This document shows, one piece after another, positions 1-8,862 of a DNA stretch of 64,000 nucleotides. This DNA comes from an uncultured Erysipelotrichaceae bacterium. GTDB lineage: Bacteria; Bacillota_I; Bacilli_A; Erysipelotrichales; Erysipelotrichaceae. The notes under the pieces were generated by a model, which was not told the DNA's origin, searched no databases, and saw nothing but the letters and a program-made list of their open reading frames with translations. The position numbers were made by a program, and so were the translations under genes. How positions within the stretch are numbered: position 1 is the stretch's first letter; every line of letters begins with the position of its first letter. The stretch lies in the NCBI GenBank assembly GCA_947167125.1, contig CAMVGT010000001.1, positions 141,089 to 205,088 on the forward strand, in the 5' to 3' direction.

Positions 1-367
1 CTTCTGCTTTCTTTTTGTAATCCGCTTCAATTTCCGCAATGTTTTTATACGCGGCCAATGCAAGGGAACTGTATACCGGATAGCAGGCTTCAGCGCCATC
101 GAGCACCGGGAAATCCTCCTCGTTTTCTATGATCAGTGAAGCTTCGTGATCCAGCCTGTAAAGCTTTTCGGAATCATAGACATGATAGCCGGTGAAATCC
201 GTTGAAGAATAGCCATGCATATAATCAAAGCCATGGCCCATGTATTTTTCATTATTTTCCTGACTGGCAAAAAATATTGCCGACGCAAACACGGCGATTG
301 CCGCAATCACAAGCAGGGCAATCCTTACCGGATGTTTCTTTTTTGTTTTTACTGCTGTTTCGCTCAT
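1..367 (-). CDS. PstS-like substrate-binding protein, partial (N-terminus only)
   Basis: The frame is open at the window edge, so only about 122 codons are present. The start is an ATG at 367 with AAGGAAG upstream. A basic N-terminus is followed by one hydrophobic segment (about residues 14-32) with no lipobox cysteine, indicating a membrane-anchored extracytoplasmic protein. Around residue 92 the stretch FPVLDGAEACYPVYSSLA resembles the ligand-binding start of PstS-like phosphate or anion binding proteins (compare LDGATALYPVY). It lies 16 nt behind the HTH regulator gene, probably in the same transcript. The substrate cannot be told from this fragment. Confidence 0.6.
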   Translation of the reverse strand, partial: MSETAVKTKKKHPVRIALLVIAAIAVFASAIFFASQENNEKYMGHGFDYMHGYSSTDFTGYHVYDSEKLYRLDHEASLIIENEEDFPVLDGAEACYPVYSSLALAAYKNIAEIEADYKKKAE

Positions 368-383
368 AAACAGAACTTCCTTT

Positions 384-836
384 TCATTCAATTCCAGTCT
401 GACGCATGTAATCTCTGATTTCCTCATAATCAAAGGATGACATCATCCGTCCGTCATGGGGATCGAGAAGCCGGTAATGCCGGGAGATGATATTCTGCTG
501 CAGCCGGTATCCGTTATGTTCCTCAATCAGTGTCCACCAGACTTTGCCGCCCATGGTAGGCGGATATTCCACATGCGTATTTCCAAAGGCGATCGCAGTG
601 ATGATGTCTGAAAGGTCTCCTCCGAATTCATTCTGCAATACCTGACTCTGCGCAAATACCGCCCCGAGCGTGACGCATTCCGTCCAGCTCAGCGGACGTC
701 TTCCCTTTTCCGTTTCCACGAGGGACTTTTTTGAAATGCCGAGTACGGCTGCCATCTGATCCTGTGAAAAGCCATACTCGGTCCGGACCAGTTTCAGACG
801 GGAACTCATAATCTGTATAAATGTATTTCTTTCCAT
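384..836 (-). CDS. XRE-type HTH transcriptional regulator
   Basis: A 150-residue protein. The start at 836 is chosen over an upstream in-frame ATG because AAGGAGG lies 9 nt before it. Residues about 10-60 form a helix-turn-helix of the Cro/C1 type (SRLKLVRTEYGFSQDQMAAVLGIS, then TEKGRRPLSW). The C-terminal half is not a family I recognise. It precedes a PstS-like gene by 16 nt, so the two are likely cotranscribed. A perfect 16-bp palindrome just upstream of its start suggests autoregulation. Ligand and wider targets are unknown. Confidence 0.7.
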   Translation of the reverse strand: MERNTFIQIMSSRLKLVRTEYGFSQDQMAAVLGISKKSLVETEKGRRPLSWTECVTLGAVFAQSQVLQNEFGGDLSDIITAIAFGNTHVEYPPTMGGKVWWTLIEEHNGYRLQQNIISRHYRLLDPHDGRMMSSFDYEEIRDYMRQTGIE

Positions 837-853
837 ACAAGCAGCCTCCTTGC

Positions 854-869
854 AGTGTAAATTTACACT
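854..869. promoter_or_regulatory. Perfect 16-bp palindrome, candidate autoregulatory operator
   Basis: AGTGTAAATTTACACT is a perfect inverted repeat lying 18 nt upstream of the HTH regulator start codon and just before its ribosome binding site. Position and symmetry fit binding by a dimeric regulator, most simply the adjacent HTH protein. Binding is inferred. Confidence 0.45.
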
Positions 870-922
870 ATTTATGAAATTAATACAATATTCTGGCAAT
901 CATCTTAATCTTCAGACCATTG

Positions 923-958
923 AAAAAAAAAGCACCAATCCTGCCCGGATCGGTGCTT
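923..958 (-). terminator. Intrinsic terminator after pyrI
   Basis: On the minus strand a GCACCGATCC/GGATTGGTGC hairpin is followed by a run of eight or more T. It closes the pyrBI transcript. Confidence 0.85.
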
Positions 959-984
959 CATGTTTTTTGGTGATTCTGTATAAA

Positions 985-1401
985 TCAGTTTGCTTTGGTT
1001 TCGCAGTAGACACAGCGGTAAACCCGGTTTTCCCGGTCGCTGAGGCGGAATTCATGAACGATTTCCTGCTCTGTCATACTGATGCAGCGGGGATTTTTGC
1101 AGCGGATGACATTGATCAGAACTTCCGGCAGATCGAGCTTTTTCTTTTCGACAATCTCACCGTTTTTAATAACAACAACGGTGGCTTCCGGTGACACAAA
1201 ACCGACAAGATCCAGATTCACATCGAATTCACGGTCGATTTTGATGATGTCCTTTTTTCCCAGTTTCTGAGACACTACATTTCTGAGCAGAGCGACCGAG
1301 CAGTCCAGTTTGTCCAGTTCGAGAAGTTCATAGAGCTTCATGCCGTTGCCGGCAGCGATGTGGTCAATAACGATTCCGTTCTGAATTGAGTCGATATTCA
1401 T
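985..1401 (-). CDS. pyrI: Aspartate carbamoyltransferase regulatory subunit
   Basis: A 138-residue protein of normal PyrI length. The N-terminal allosteric domain is followed by a zinc domain with four cysteines in the order CKNPRC (about residues 103-108) and CVYC (about 131-134), which in PyrI bind zinc and contact the catalytic subunit. It starts inside the last codons of pyrB (4-nt overlap), so the two are translationally coupled. PyrI confers nucleotide effector control on PyrB in the first committed pyrimidine step. Having PyrI implies the dodecameric enterobacterial-type enzyme rather than the unregulated trimer of Bacillus. Confidence 0.95.
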   Translation of the reverse strand: MNIDSIQNGIVIDHIAAGNGMKLYELLELDKLDCSVALLRNVVSQKLGKKDIIKIDREFDVNLDLVGFVSPEATVVVIKNGEIVEKKKLDLPEVLINVIRCKNPRCISMTEQEIVHEFRLSDRENRVYRCVYCETKAN

Positions 1402-2321
1402 ATTGTTCCAGCCTCCTTGAGAAGTTTCATAATCAGAGCCATACGCATGTATTTGCCGTTGAGAACCTGTTTGAAGTAGCAGGCACGGGGATCATCATCA
1501 ATTGCGACGCTGATTTCATTGACACGCGGCAGCGGATGCATGACGATCATGTCCTTCTTCGCATTCTTCATTTTGTCCGGTGTCAGGATGTAGCTGTCCT
1601 TGAGTCTGAGATAATCCTCTTCATTGAAGAAGCGCTCTCTCTGCACTCTTGTCATATACAGAACATCGAGTTCCGGCATTGCGCCTTCCAGGTCTGTTGT
1701 CTGTACATACGGAATGCCCTTCTTTTTCAGAACATCCTTTTTTACGTAGCTGGGAACCTTGAGTTCCTCCGGGGAAATCAGATACATCTTCAGTCCCTTG
1801 TAGCGGGACATCGCGTTGATCAGAGAATGCACGGTACGGCCGAATTTCAGGTCGCCGCATACGCCGATGGTCAGGTTTTCAAAGCCGCCCTTTTCCCTGT
1901 AGATTGTCAGCAGGTCCGCCATTGTCTGGGTTGGATGGTTATGGCCGCCATCCCCGGCATTGATCACCGGTACGCTTGCGGCTCTCGACGCAACCAGCGG
2001 CGCACCTTCCTTGGGGTGGCGCATCGCGATGATGTCCGCATAGCAGCTGACTGTCTTGACTGTGTCGGCCACACTTTCGCCCTTGGCTGCGGATGAGCTC
2101 TGTGCTTCCGAGAAGCCGATTACATGGCCGCCGAGTTCATACATGGCTGCTTCAAAGCTGAGTCTTGTGCGGGTGCTCGGTTCAAAGAAGAGCGTTGCCA
2201 GCTTTTTTCCATGGCATACTTCGGCATAATCAGCCGGCTTTGCGATGATGTCCTGCGCGGTCTGTACCAGTTCCGCGATTTCATCGGTTGAGAGATCAAG
2301 AATGTCGATAATGCTTCGCAT
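1398..2321 (-). CDS. pyrB: Aspartate carbamoyltransferase catalytic subunit
   Basis: A 307-residue protein, typical for PyrB. It condenses carbamoyl phosphate with aspartate to carbamoyl-aspartate in pyrimidine synthesis. The carbamoyl phosphate loop [13 protein letters not shown] is near residue 50 and the HPLPRVNEI motif near residue 262. The ribosome binding site AAGGAGG sits just before the ATG, immediately downstream of an attenuator hairpin. It overlaps pyrI by 4 nt. Expression is probably governed by the leader peptide and terminator in 2340-2444. Confidence 0.96.
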   Translation of the reverse strand: MRSIIDILDLSTDEIAELVQTAQDIIAKPADYAEVCHGKKLATLFFEPSTRTRLSFEAAMYELGGHVIGFSEAQSSSAAKGESVADTVKTVSCYADIIAMRHPKEGAPLVASRAASVPVINAGDGGHNHPTQTMADLLTIYREKGGFENLTIGVCGDLKFGRTVHSLINAMSRYKGLKMYLISPEELKVPSYVKKDVLKKKGIPYVQTTDLEGAMPELDVLYMTRVQRERFFNEEDYLRLKDSYILTPDKMKNAKKDMIVMHPLPRVNEISVAIDDDPRACYFKQVLNGKYMRMALIMKLLKEAGTI

Positions 2322-2339
2322 GGGATCCTCCTTTTTCTG

Positions 2340-2377
2340 AAAAAAGGTTTCCGGAGAATCAAATCCTCGGGAAACCT
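2340..2377 (-). terminator. pyrB attenuator terminator
   Basis: On the minus strand AGGTTTCC pairs with GGAAACCT, with a further GAG/CTC pairing above one mismatch, followed by six T. It lies between the leader ORF and the pyrB ribosome binding site, so it must be read through for pyrB expression. The leader ORF stop codon is only about 5 nt from the 5' arm, so a ribosome reaching the stop would block the hairpin. Confidence 0.8.
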
Positions 2378-2381
2378 GAAA

Positions 2382-2444
2382 TTACAAAATAAATATTCTG
2401 TCGGGGTAAATCATTCGGATATGTGCAGCTTTGAAGAGTTTCAT
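2382..2444 (-). CDS. pyrBI leader peptide (20 aa)
   Basis: An ATG with GGAG 9 nt upstream opens a 20-codon frame reading MKLFKAAHIRMIYPDRIFIL, ending in TAA about 5 nt before the attenuator hairpin. The last third of the message is U-rich (AUAUUUAUUUUG). This is the arrangement of the E. coli pyrBI leader: RNA polymerase slows at U-rich sequence when UTP is low, the ribosome catches up, and terminator formation is prevented. The sequence shows ORF, ribosome site, promoter and terminator in the right order; UTP sensing is inferred by analogy. Confidence 0.65.
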   Translation of the reverse strand: MKLFKAAHIRMIYPDRIFIL

Positions 2445-2478
2445 ATATGCCGTCTCCTGTCCTTGAATGACCGTACCT

Positions 2479-2507
2479 ATATAACAACGAATTGTTTTCT
2501 TTGTCAA
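2479..2507 (-). promoter_or_regulatory. Promoter of pyrBI
   Basis: On the minus strand TTGACA, 17 nt, TTATAT gives a near-consensus sigma-A promoter, with transcription starting near 2472, about 28 nt before the leader ORF. Confidence 0.8.
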
Positions 2508-2512
2508 TGACT

Positions 2513-3634
2513 TCAGCCTTCAAATTCAGCTGCGACCTGTTCAAGGAGACTGCGGATCGGCAGATGCTGAGGGCAGACTCTTTCGCACTTTCCGCACTTA
2601 ATGCAGTCGGAAGCTTTGCCGTTATTCAGTGTCAGCACATTATTGTAATAATAATCCGCATTCCAGTCGCCGAATGTTTTCTTTGTATTGTAATTGGAGA
2701 ACATATCGGGAATCAGGATCTTTTTCGGGCAGCTGCTTTCTTCAATGCAGTAGCGGCAGGATGTGCATGGAATCATATTCCTGGAATTGAACACATCGCA
2801 GACCTTTTTCAAAGCTTCTTTTTCCTCTTCATTAAGCGGCTTGAAATCGCTCATGAAGGAAAGGTTGTCTTCCATCTGTTCCAGATTGGACATACCGGAA
2901 AGGACAACACGGATATTTTTGAAGGATGCCGCAAAGCGGATCGCATAGGACGCGTTGGAGCCGCCATGAAGTTCATCGATGATTTTCTGTGCCTCTTCCG
3001 GCAGACGGACAAGGTTTCCGCCTTTGACCGGCTCCATGACAAGAACCGGCTTATCATGTTTTTCGCAGACTTCGTAAACCTTGCGTGCTTCCACAGACGC
3101 GCTTTCATAGTCCAGATAGTTGAACTGAATCTGAACGATTTCGATTTCCGGATATTCCGTCAGGATCTGATCAAGAACGGATGCCTTGTCATGGAAGGAA
3201 ATACCGACGTGCTTTACCTTTCCTTCCTTCTTTAATTCAAATGCAGTTTCATAGGCATGGCAGCGCTTGTACTTTTCAAAGATTGCGCTGTTCTGCGCAT
3301 GCATGAGGTAGAAATCAAAATATTCTACACCGCAGGCTTCCAGCTGGCTTTCAAACAGAGGACGGATGTCTTCCTCTTTGTTAAAGAAACTGGTTGTCAG
3401 TTTGTCTGTCAGAATATAGCTGTCTCTCGGGTATCTGGATGTCAGGCATGTTTTCAGTGCCTTTTCGCTTCTGCCTCCGATATAGCCATGGGCAGTGTCA
3501 AAATAATTGAATCCTCTTTCGATAAAGGTATCGACCATCTTTTTTGTTTCTTCAAGATCGACTTCGCCGTCTTTCATCGGCAGACGCATGCAGCCGAAGC
3601 CGAAGTTCTTTTTGATCATTTCAAACTGTTCCAT
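2513..3634 (-). CDS. Aldo/keto reductase with C-terminal ferredoxin domain
   Basis: A 373-residue protein. Residues about 8-275 are an aldo/keto reductase barrel: GFGCMRLPM start, YFDTAHGYIGGRSE with the catalytic Asp/Tyr pair, and HVGISFHD. The C-terminal part has cysteine clusters CTSCRYC...C and CIKCGKCERVCP typical of 4Fe-4S ferredoxin folds. Such proteins reduce aldehydes or ketones with an iron-sulfur electron route; the substrate is unknown. GAGGAGG precedes the ATG. A paralogue of the same architecture lies at 36952-38079. It appears monocistronic, ending just before the pyrB promoter on the same strand. Confidence 0.9.
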   Translation of the reverse strand: MEQFEMIKKNFGFGCMRLPMKDGEVDLEETKKMVDTFIERGFNYFDTAHGYIGGRSEKALKTCLTSRYPRDSYILTDKLTTSFFNKEEDIRPLFESQLEACGVEYFDFYLMHAQNSAIFEKYKRCHAYETAFELKKEGKVKHVGISFHDKASVLDQILTEYPEIEIVQIQFNYLDYESASVEARKVYEVCEKHDKPVLVMEPVKGGNLVRLPEEAQKIIDELHGGSNASYAIRFAASFKNIRVVLSGMSNLEQMEDNLSFMSDFKPLNEEEKEALKKVCDVFNSRNMIPCTSCRYCIEESSCPKKILIPDMFSNYNTKKTFGDWNADYYYNNVLTLNNGKASDCIKCGKCERVCPQHLPIRSLLEQVAAEFEG

Positions 3635-3727
3635 TGAATCCTCCTCTGTTCACTCCTATTTTAATTTTACGGACCGGCCTTTCGTTAAAAAATCTCAATA
3701 TCCGATTGTTTTCATCAGTAATACTGA

Positions 3728-3758
3728 TCAAAGAAAGGGAAGAACGTCAGTTCCTCCC
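3728..3758 (-). terminator. Terminator of the arg-car operon
   Basis: On the minus strand GGGAGGAAC and GTTCTTCCC form a nine-pair hairpin (one G-U) followed by TTTCTTT, starting 6 nt after the carB fusion stop codon. Confidence 0.75.
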
Positions 3759-3764
3759 TGACTG

Positions 3765-6700
3765 CTAATATTCAAATGTTCCTTCAAAAGCGATTGAAGC
3801 CCCGCCTGTCAGGACTGCCGATCCGTTTTCAATGCGGACGGACATATCCCCTCCCGGAAGCTTGACCGTGATGTCTGTTCCTTCTCTGCAGTAACCAAGC
3901 TTCACCGCAGCCGCGGCTGCCGCACAGGCACCGGTTCCGCAGGCAAGCGTAATTCCGTTGCCGCGCTCATACACTCGCACACGCAGTGTATACGGATCCA
4001 CGACTCTGACAAATTCCGTATTGATCCTGTCAGGGAACAGCGGTGAATATTCAAATTCCGGACCGGTCTCTTTCAGATTGATGGAATCAATTGCTTTGGC
4101 AAAAACAACACAATGCGGATTGCCGATGGAAAGACATGTGATCCGGTAATCTTTCTTGCCGATGGTCACCGGCAGATCGACCGCTTCCTTCTGATCCGTC
4201 ACAACCGGAACGGAAGAAGCGTTCCAGTCAATCTTTCCCATATCCACGGAAATTGTTCCGGCTTTATGGTTTCTGGTAAAGATCTGAATCGTACGGATGC
4301 CTTCCGCGGTTTCGATATCCATCGTTTCCTTTATGACTATGCCTTTGTCATAAAGATATTTGCCGATGCACCGCAGATTGTTTCCGGCCATGTGTCCTTC
4401 TGTACCGTCCCTGTTGAAGCTTCTCATCTTCGCATCCGCGATATCCGATTTTTCAACCAGGACAATGCCGTCGGCACCGATGGAGAAATGATGCCTGCAT
4501 AAGGAAACACATAAGGATTCCGGGGCAGTGATGCTTTCATCCATGTTGTTGATGAAGATGTAGTCATTGCCGCAGTCATGCATCTTGGTGAAGGCAATCT
4601 GCTCATGATGGGTGCGCATATGATTGATATCAATCAGTTCCGTATTGTGGAAGCTGTATCTGCTGGCAATCATATCCGCGAGTGCGTTGGCGGTATCCAC
4701 ACTTGTCAGACACGGGATATTCAGCTGCATTGCCTTTCTGTGCAGCAATGTGAAATCGCCCATCGTCGCGTCTTTGACAGCACCGGTATAGATGATATAG
4801 CTGAGCTTTCCGGATTCCATCAGCTCCTCGATCTGTCTGCTGTCGGTCGCATTGGCGACAGATTCCACTTCAATTCCCATCGTGCGGATGGTTTCCGCAG
4901 TTCCGTGTGTCGCATACAGCTTCATTTTCAGATCATTCAGCTTTTTCGCCACATCCAGGATTTCCTGATAATCATAGCTGTCCACACTGATCAGAACGCC
5001 GTTCTCTTCTTTTCTTCTCATGTCAGGAACCCTAAAGCCGGCTGCCGTCAGTCCTTTGAACAGTGCTTCGGGAAGTGTTCTTCCGATACCGAGCGCTTCG
5101 CCGGTTGATTTCATTTCCGGTCCGAGAATGGAATTGGCGTCATCCAGCTTTTCAAAGGAGAAGACCGGAACCTTCACGCAGCTGTAAGGCGGCGTGTGAT
5201 ACAGACCGGTTCCGTATCCCTGCTCTTCCAGCGTTTCCCCGGCCATCACTCTTGATGCAAGATCAGCCATCGGAACACCTGTTACTTTTGAGATATAAGG
5301 AACCGTACGGCTGGCTCTCGGATTGACTTCAATCACATAGAGCTGACCGCCGAACATCAGATACTGGATATTGACAAGCCCCCTTGTCCGCATTGCCAGT
5401 GTGAGCTTTTCAGAAACGGAAATGATTCTTGCAAGATCGCGGTCATTGAGATTGTAGGCAGGATATACAGCAATCGAGTCTCCTGAATGCACGCCTGCCC
5501 TTTCAATATGTTCCATGATTCCCGGAATCAAAACATCCATTCCGTCAGAAATCGCGTCGACTTCAAGTTCCACGCCGGGCAGATACTGATCGATCAGAAC
5601 GGAATTGTCGATTTCCTGGGCAAGGATTCTGCCCATATATTCAACCGTATCCGCTTTCTCATGGGCGATTGTCATGTTCTGGCCGCCGATGACATAGGAA
5701 GGCCTTAACAAAACCGGATAGCCGAGTGTTTCCGCAGCTTTGATCGCTTCCTCCATTGTATGAACCGCAGTTCCTTTGGGACGCATGACATTCAGTTCTT
5801 CGAGCAGCGCGTCAAAGCGTTCCCTGTCTTCCGCAAGGTCAATGCTGTCGGCAGTGGTGCCGAGAATCCTGATTCCATGGGAATCCAGATAGGATGTCAG
5901 ACGGATCGCGGTCTGACCGCCGAATGCCACAACCACGCCGGACGGTTTTTCCACCCGGATGATATTCATGACATCTTCCGGACATAACGGTTCAAAATAG
6001 AGTCTGTCAGCTGTGTCATAATCGGTGGAAACCGTTTCCGGATTGTTGTTTACAATCACGGTTTCATATCCCATTTCCTTCAATGTCCAGACACAATGGA
6101 CAGATGAATAGTCAAATTCAATGCCCTGGCCGATCCGGATCGGTCCGGATCCCAGAACCATGATGACTTCTTTTCCGCTGCGTTTCAGATTTTCCGATTC
6201 GCAATACGAATCCGCTGTGGAATAGAAATACGGTGTTTCCGCCGCAAATTCAGCCGCGCAGGTATCAACCATCTTATAGACATAATGGAAATCAGGAAGA
6301 TCTTTTCTTCCGCTGATCCGCTTCAATGCGTCATCCGGATAGCCAAGACGCTTTCCTTCCTTATAGTCTTCATCGCTGAGTCCTTTTTCAATCCGGCTTT
6401 CAAATTCAGCCAGATTCTTTAAGCGGTACAGGAACCATTCATCAATCAGTGTGATCGCATGGATTTCATCCACGCTCACGCCGGTTTTCAGTGCTTCAAA
6501 CACTGTGAAAATCCGGGTATCATTCTGTTCCTTCAGTCTTTCTCTGATATCCCTGCTGTCATGAGATACATGATTCAGAGTATCAAGACCGATTTCAGCA
6601 CCTCTGACCGCCTTCATCAAAGCCGCTTCAAAACAATTGCCGATTGCCATGACTTCGCCGGTCGCTTTCATCTGTGTGCCAAGCCTTCTGCTGGAGCCGG

Positions 6701-7796
6701 CAAATTTGTCAAACGGCCACTTCGGGAATTTGACAACCACATAGTCCAGAGCCGGTTCGAAGCACGAACATGTTTCACCTGTGATCTCATTGGTGATTTC
6801 ATCCAGTGTATAGCCCAGTGCGATCTTTGCGGTCACTTTGGCAATCGGATAGCCGGTTGCCTTGGAAGCCAGCGCGGAAGATCTTGAAACACGCGGATTG
6901 ACTTCGATGATGGCATATTCAAAGCTTTCCGGATTCAGGGCAATCTGCACATTGCAGCCGCCGACAATCCCGAGCTCATCAATAATATCCAGCGATGCTT
7001 TTCTCAGCATCTGGAATTCCCTGTCCGCAAGCGTCAGACATGGCGCTGTGACAATGCTGTCGCCGGTATGGATTCCGACCGGATCGACATTTTCCATCGA
7101 ACATACTGCGATTGTATTTCCAACCGCATCCCGCATTGTTTCAAATTCGATTTCTTTCCATCCGGCAATTGATTTTTCAATCAATACCTGGGTGATCGGC
7201 GAAAGTTCAAGACCTGTATGGGCAATGACTTTCAGTTGTTCCGGTGTTCCTGCAATTCCTCCGCCGCTGCCGCCGAGGGTAAATGCCGGTCTTACAATCA
7301 CCGGATAGCCGATTCTTTCCGCAGCCGAAAGCGCTTCTTCTTCCGTGACGGCAATTTCAGACGCGACAACCGGCTGATTGATTTTCTGCATCGCTTCCCG
7401 GAACAGTTCACGGTCTTCCGCCCTGTCAATTGCGGTGATATCCGATCCGAGCATTCTGACGCCATGATCCTGCAGCCAGTTATCTTTGCATAATTCAAGC
7501 GCTAAGGTCAGGCCGGTCTGTCCGCCCAGCCCTGCTAAAAGAGAGTCCGGCTTTTCTTTTTCAATAATCCGCTTCAGTGTTTCCGCATTCATCGGCTCAA
7601 GATAAATCTCATCGGCCAGATGCCTGTCGGTCATAATGGTGGCGGGATTGGAATTGGCTAAAACAACATTGATGCCTTCCTGCTTCAGAACACGGCATGC
7701 CTGGGCGCCCGCATAGTCAAACTCCGCCGCCTGGCCGATAATGATCGGACCGGAGCCGATCACAAGAACCTTTTTGATTGAAAGATCTCTCGGCAT
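3765..7796 (-). CDS. carB: Carbamoyl-phosphate synthase large subunit fused to a DapF-like epimerase domain
   Basis: A 1343-residue protein. Residues 1 to about 1060 are a complete CarB: two ATP-grasp halves (repeats beginning KKVLVIGSGPIIIGQ near residue 10 and EVIMVLGSGPIRIGQ near 550) and an MGS-like effector domain ending about residue 1055. CarB makes carbamoyl phosphate from bicarbonate, ATP and ammonia delivered by CarA. From about residue 1067 the chain continues without a stop into a 277-residue DapF-like domain (FTKMHDCGNDY...). Known DapF enzymes use two cysteines, in CGNG and ACGTG motifs. Here the first motif reads MAGNNLRC with Ala (codon GCC at 4386-4388), while the second, LACGTGAC, is intact. 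Normal meso-DAP epimerase activity is therefore doubtful. No ribosome site of note precedes the junction. The start follows GGAGGAGGAC at the carA end. Confidence 0.92.
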   Translation of the reverse strand: MPRDLSIKKVLVIGSGPIIIGQAAEFDYAGAQACRVLKQEGINVVLANSNPATIMTDRHLADEIYLEPMNAETLKRIIEKEKPDSLLAGLGGQTGLTLALELCKDNWLQDHGVRMLGSDITAIDRAEDRELFREAMQKINQPVVASEIAVTEEEALSAAERIGYPVIVRPAFTLGGSGGGIAGTPEQLKVIAHTGLELSPITQVLIEKSIAGWKEIEFETMRDAVGNTIAVCSMENVDPVGIHTGDSIVTAPCLTLADREFQMLRKASLDIIDELGIVGGCNVQIALNPESFEYAIIEVNPRVSRSSALASKATGYPIAKVTAKIALGYTLDEITNEITGETCSCFEPALDYVVVKFPKWPFDKFAGSSRRLGTQMKATGEVMAIGNCFEAALMKAVRGAEIGLDTLNHVSHDSRDIRERLKEQNDTRIFTVFEALKTGVSVDEIHAITLIDEWFLYRLKNLAEFESRIEKGLSDEDYKEGKRLGYPDDALKRISGRKDLPDFHYVYKMVDTCAAEFAAETPYFYSTADSYCESENLKRSGKEVIMVLGSGPIRIGQGIEFDYSSVHCVWTLKEMGYETVIVNNNPETVSTDYDTADRLYFEPLCPEDVMNIIRVEKPSGVVVAFGGQTAIRLTSYLDSHGIRILGTTADSIDLAEDRERFDALLEELNVMRPKGTAVHTMEEAIKAAETLGYPVLLRPSYVIGGQNMTIAHEKADTVEYMGRILAQEIDNSVLIDQYLPGVELEVDAISDGMDVLIPGIMEHIERAGVHSGDSIAVYPAYNLNDRDLARIISVSEKLTLAMRTRGLVNIQYLMFGGQLYVIEVNPRASRTVPYISKVTGVPMADLASRVMAGETLEEQGYGTGLYHTPPYSCVKVPVFSFEKLDDANSILGPEMKSTGEALGIGRTLPEALFKGLTAAGFRVPDMRRKEENGVLISVDSYDYQEILDVAKKLNDLKMKLYATHGTAETIRTMGIEVESVANATDSRQIEELMESGKLSYIIYTGAVKDATMGDFTLLHRKAMQLNIPCLTSVDTANALADMIASRYSFHNTELIDINHMRTHHEQIAFTKMHDCGNDYIFINNMDESITAPESLCVSLCRHHFSIGADGIVLVEKSDIADAKMRSFNRDGTEGHMAGNNLRCIGKYLYDKGIVIKETMDIETAEGIRTIQIFTRNHKAGTISVDMGKIDWNASSVPVVTDQKEAVDLPVTIGKKDYRITCLSIGNPHCVVFAKAIDSINLKETGPEFEYSPLFPDRINTEFVRVVDPYTLRVRVYERGNGITLACGTGACAAAAAAVKLGYCREGTDITVKLPGGDMSVRIENGSAVLTGGASIAFEGTFEY

Positions 7797-7797
7797 A

Positions 7798-8859
7798 TCA
7801 GTCCTCCTCCATCATGGCAATAAAGCGGTCAAACAGGAATGAAGTATCCTTCGGTCCGGCACAGGCTTCCGGATGGAACTGAACCGTAAAGCAGTTCAGA
7901 TCCGGATAATCCAGACCTTCGCATGTACCGTCATTTGCGTTGATATAGCGGATCACGGCAGATTCAGGCAGACAGTCATTGTCCACCGCATAGCCATGGT
8001 TCTGGGTGGTGATGTAGGTTCTTTGTCCAAGTACATCCTTCACCGGCTGGTTTGCGCCGCGGTGGCCGTATTTAAGCTTGTATGTTTTTCCTCCTGCCGC
8101 AAGAGCAGTCATCTGATGGCCCAGGCATATTCCGAACATCGGCTTTTTGCCTAAAAGCCTTGCGATCTGTTCAATCACGCCGGTATTGTCCGCCGGATCG
8201 CCCGGACCGTTGCTTAACATGATGCCGTCCGGATTCATCGCAAGGATATCTTCCGCAGACGTATCAAAAGGAACTGCCGTAACCCGGCAGCCTCTTTTCC
8301 GCAGTTCTTCTGAAATATTCTTTTTCGCGCCGAAATCCATCAGCACGACATGATATTTTTCCTCATCCGGTCTTTTTTCGCTGATTTGCCTGCAGCTGAC
8401 TTCAGACAGGATGTTTTCGGAAACACGGTACGACGAAATGACCGAAAGATCTTCGGGGATTTCATCAAAGATGCCGGCGTTGATCACGCCGTATTCCCGG
8501 ATCTTTCTGGTGATTTCTCTTGTATCAATCCCGCAGATGCCGGGAATGTTCATTTTCTTTAAATAGGAATCCAGCGTTTCCTCACACCGGAAATTGGACG
8601 GTGTATCGCAGTATTCCCTGACCGCATATCCCTTTAAACAGGGTTTCCCCTCAAAGTCATCCGGAATGATTCCGTAATTTCCTATGAGGGGAAATGTCTG
8701 CATGACGATCTGGCCGCCGTAGCTGGGATCGCTCAGGGTTTCGATATAGCCGCACATGCCGGTTGTGAAAACAAGTTCACCGATGCACGCAGTGTCAGCG
8801 CCGAATCTTTTGCCTTCCATCACAGTCCCGTCGGACAGTACCAGATACGCCTTTTTCAT
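7798..8859 (-). CDS. carA: Carbamoyl-phosphate synthase small subunit (glutaminase)
   Basis: A 353-residue protein of normal length. The N-terminal CarA domain is followed by a class I glutamine amidotransferase with nucleophile Cys in FGICLGHQ (about residue 244) and the His/Glu pair in VQFHPEA (about 328). It hydrolyses glutamine and passes ammonia to CarB, whose gene starts 1 nt after this stop. It follows argF by 3 nt and has no obvious ribosome binding site of its own (sequence before the ATG is AT-rich), suggesting coupling to argF translation. Placement inside the arginine operon puts carbamoyl phosphate supply under arginine control. Confidence 0.96.
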   Translation of the reverse strand: MKKAYLVLSDGTVMEGKRFGADTACIGELVFTTGMCGYIETLSDPSYGGQIVMQTFPLIGNYGIIPDDFEGKPCLKGYAVREYCDTPSNFRCEETLDSYLKKMNIPGICGIDTREITRKIREYGVINAGIFDEIPEDLSVISSYRVSENILSEVSCRQISEKRPDEEKYHVVLMDFGAKKNISEELRKRGCRVTAVPFDTSAEDILAMNPDGIMLSNGPGDPADNTGVIEQIARLLGKKPMFGICLGHQMTALAAGGKTYKLKYGHRGANQPVKDVLGQRTYITTQNHGYAVDNDCLPESAVIRYINANDGTCEGLDYPDLNCFTVQFHPEACAGPKDTSFLFDRFIAMMEED

Positions 8860-8862
8860 AAT

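Noticed and set aside
2322..2512. PyrR-controlled attenuator before pyrB
   Set aside because: No anti-antiterminator with the PyrR binding pattern was seen; the leader ORF model fits better.
4598..4625. A separate start codon for the DapF-like part (Met in the junction MRTHHEQ)
   Set aside because: No convincing ribosome binding site precedes it and the frame is continuous with CarB, so I treat it as a fusion.
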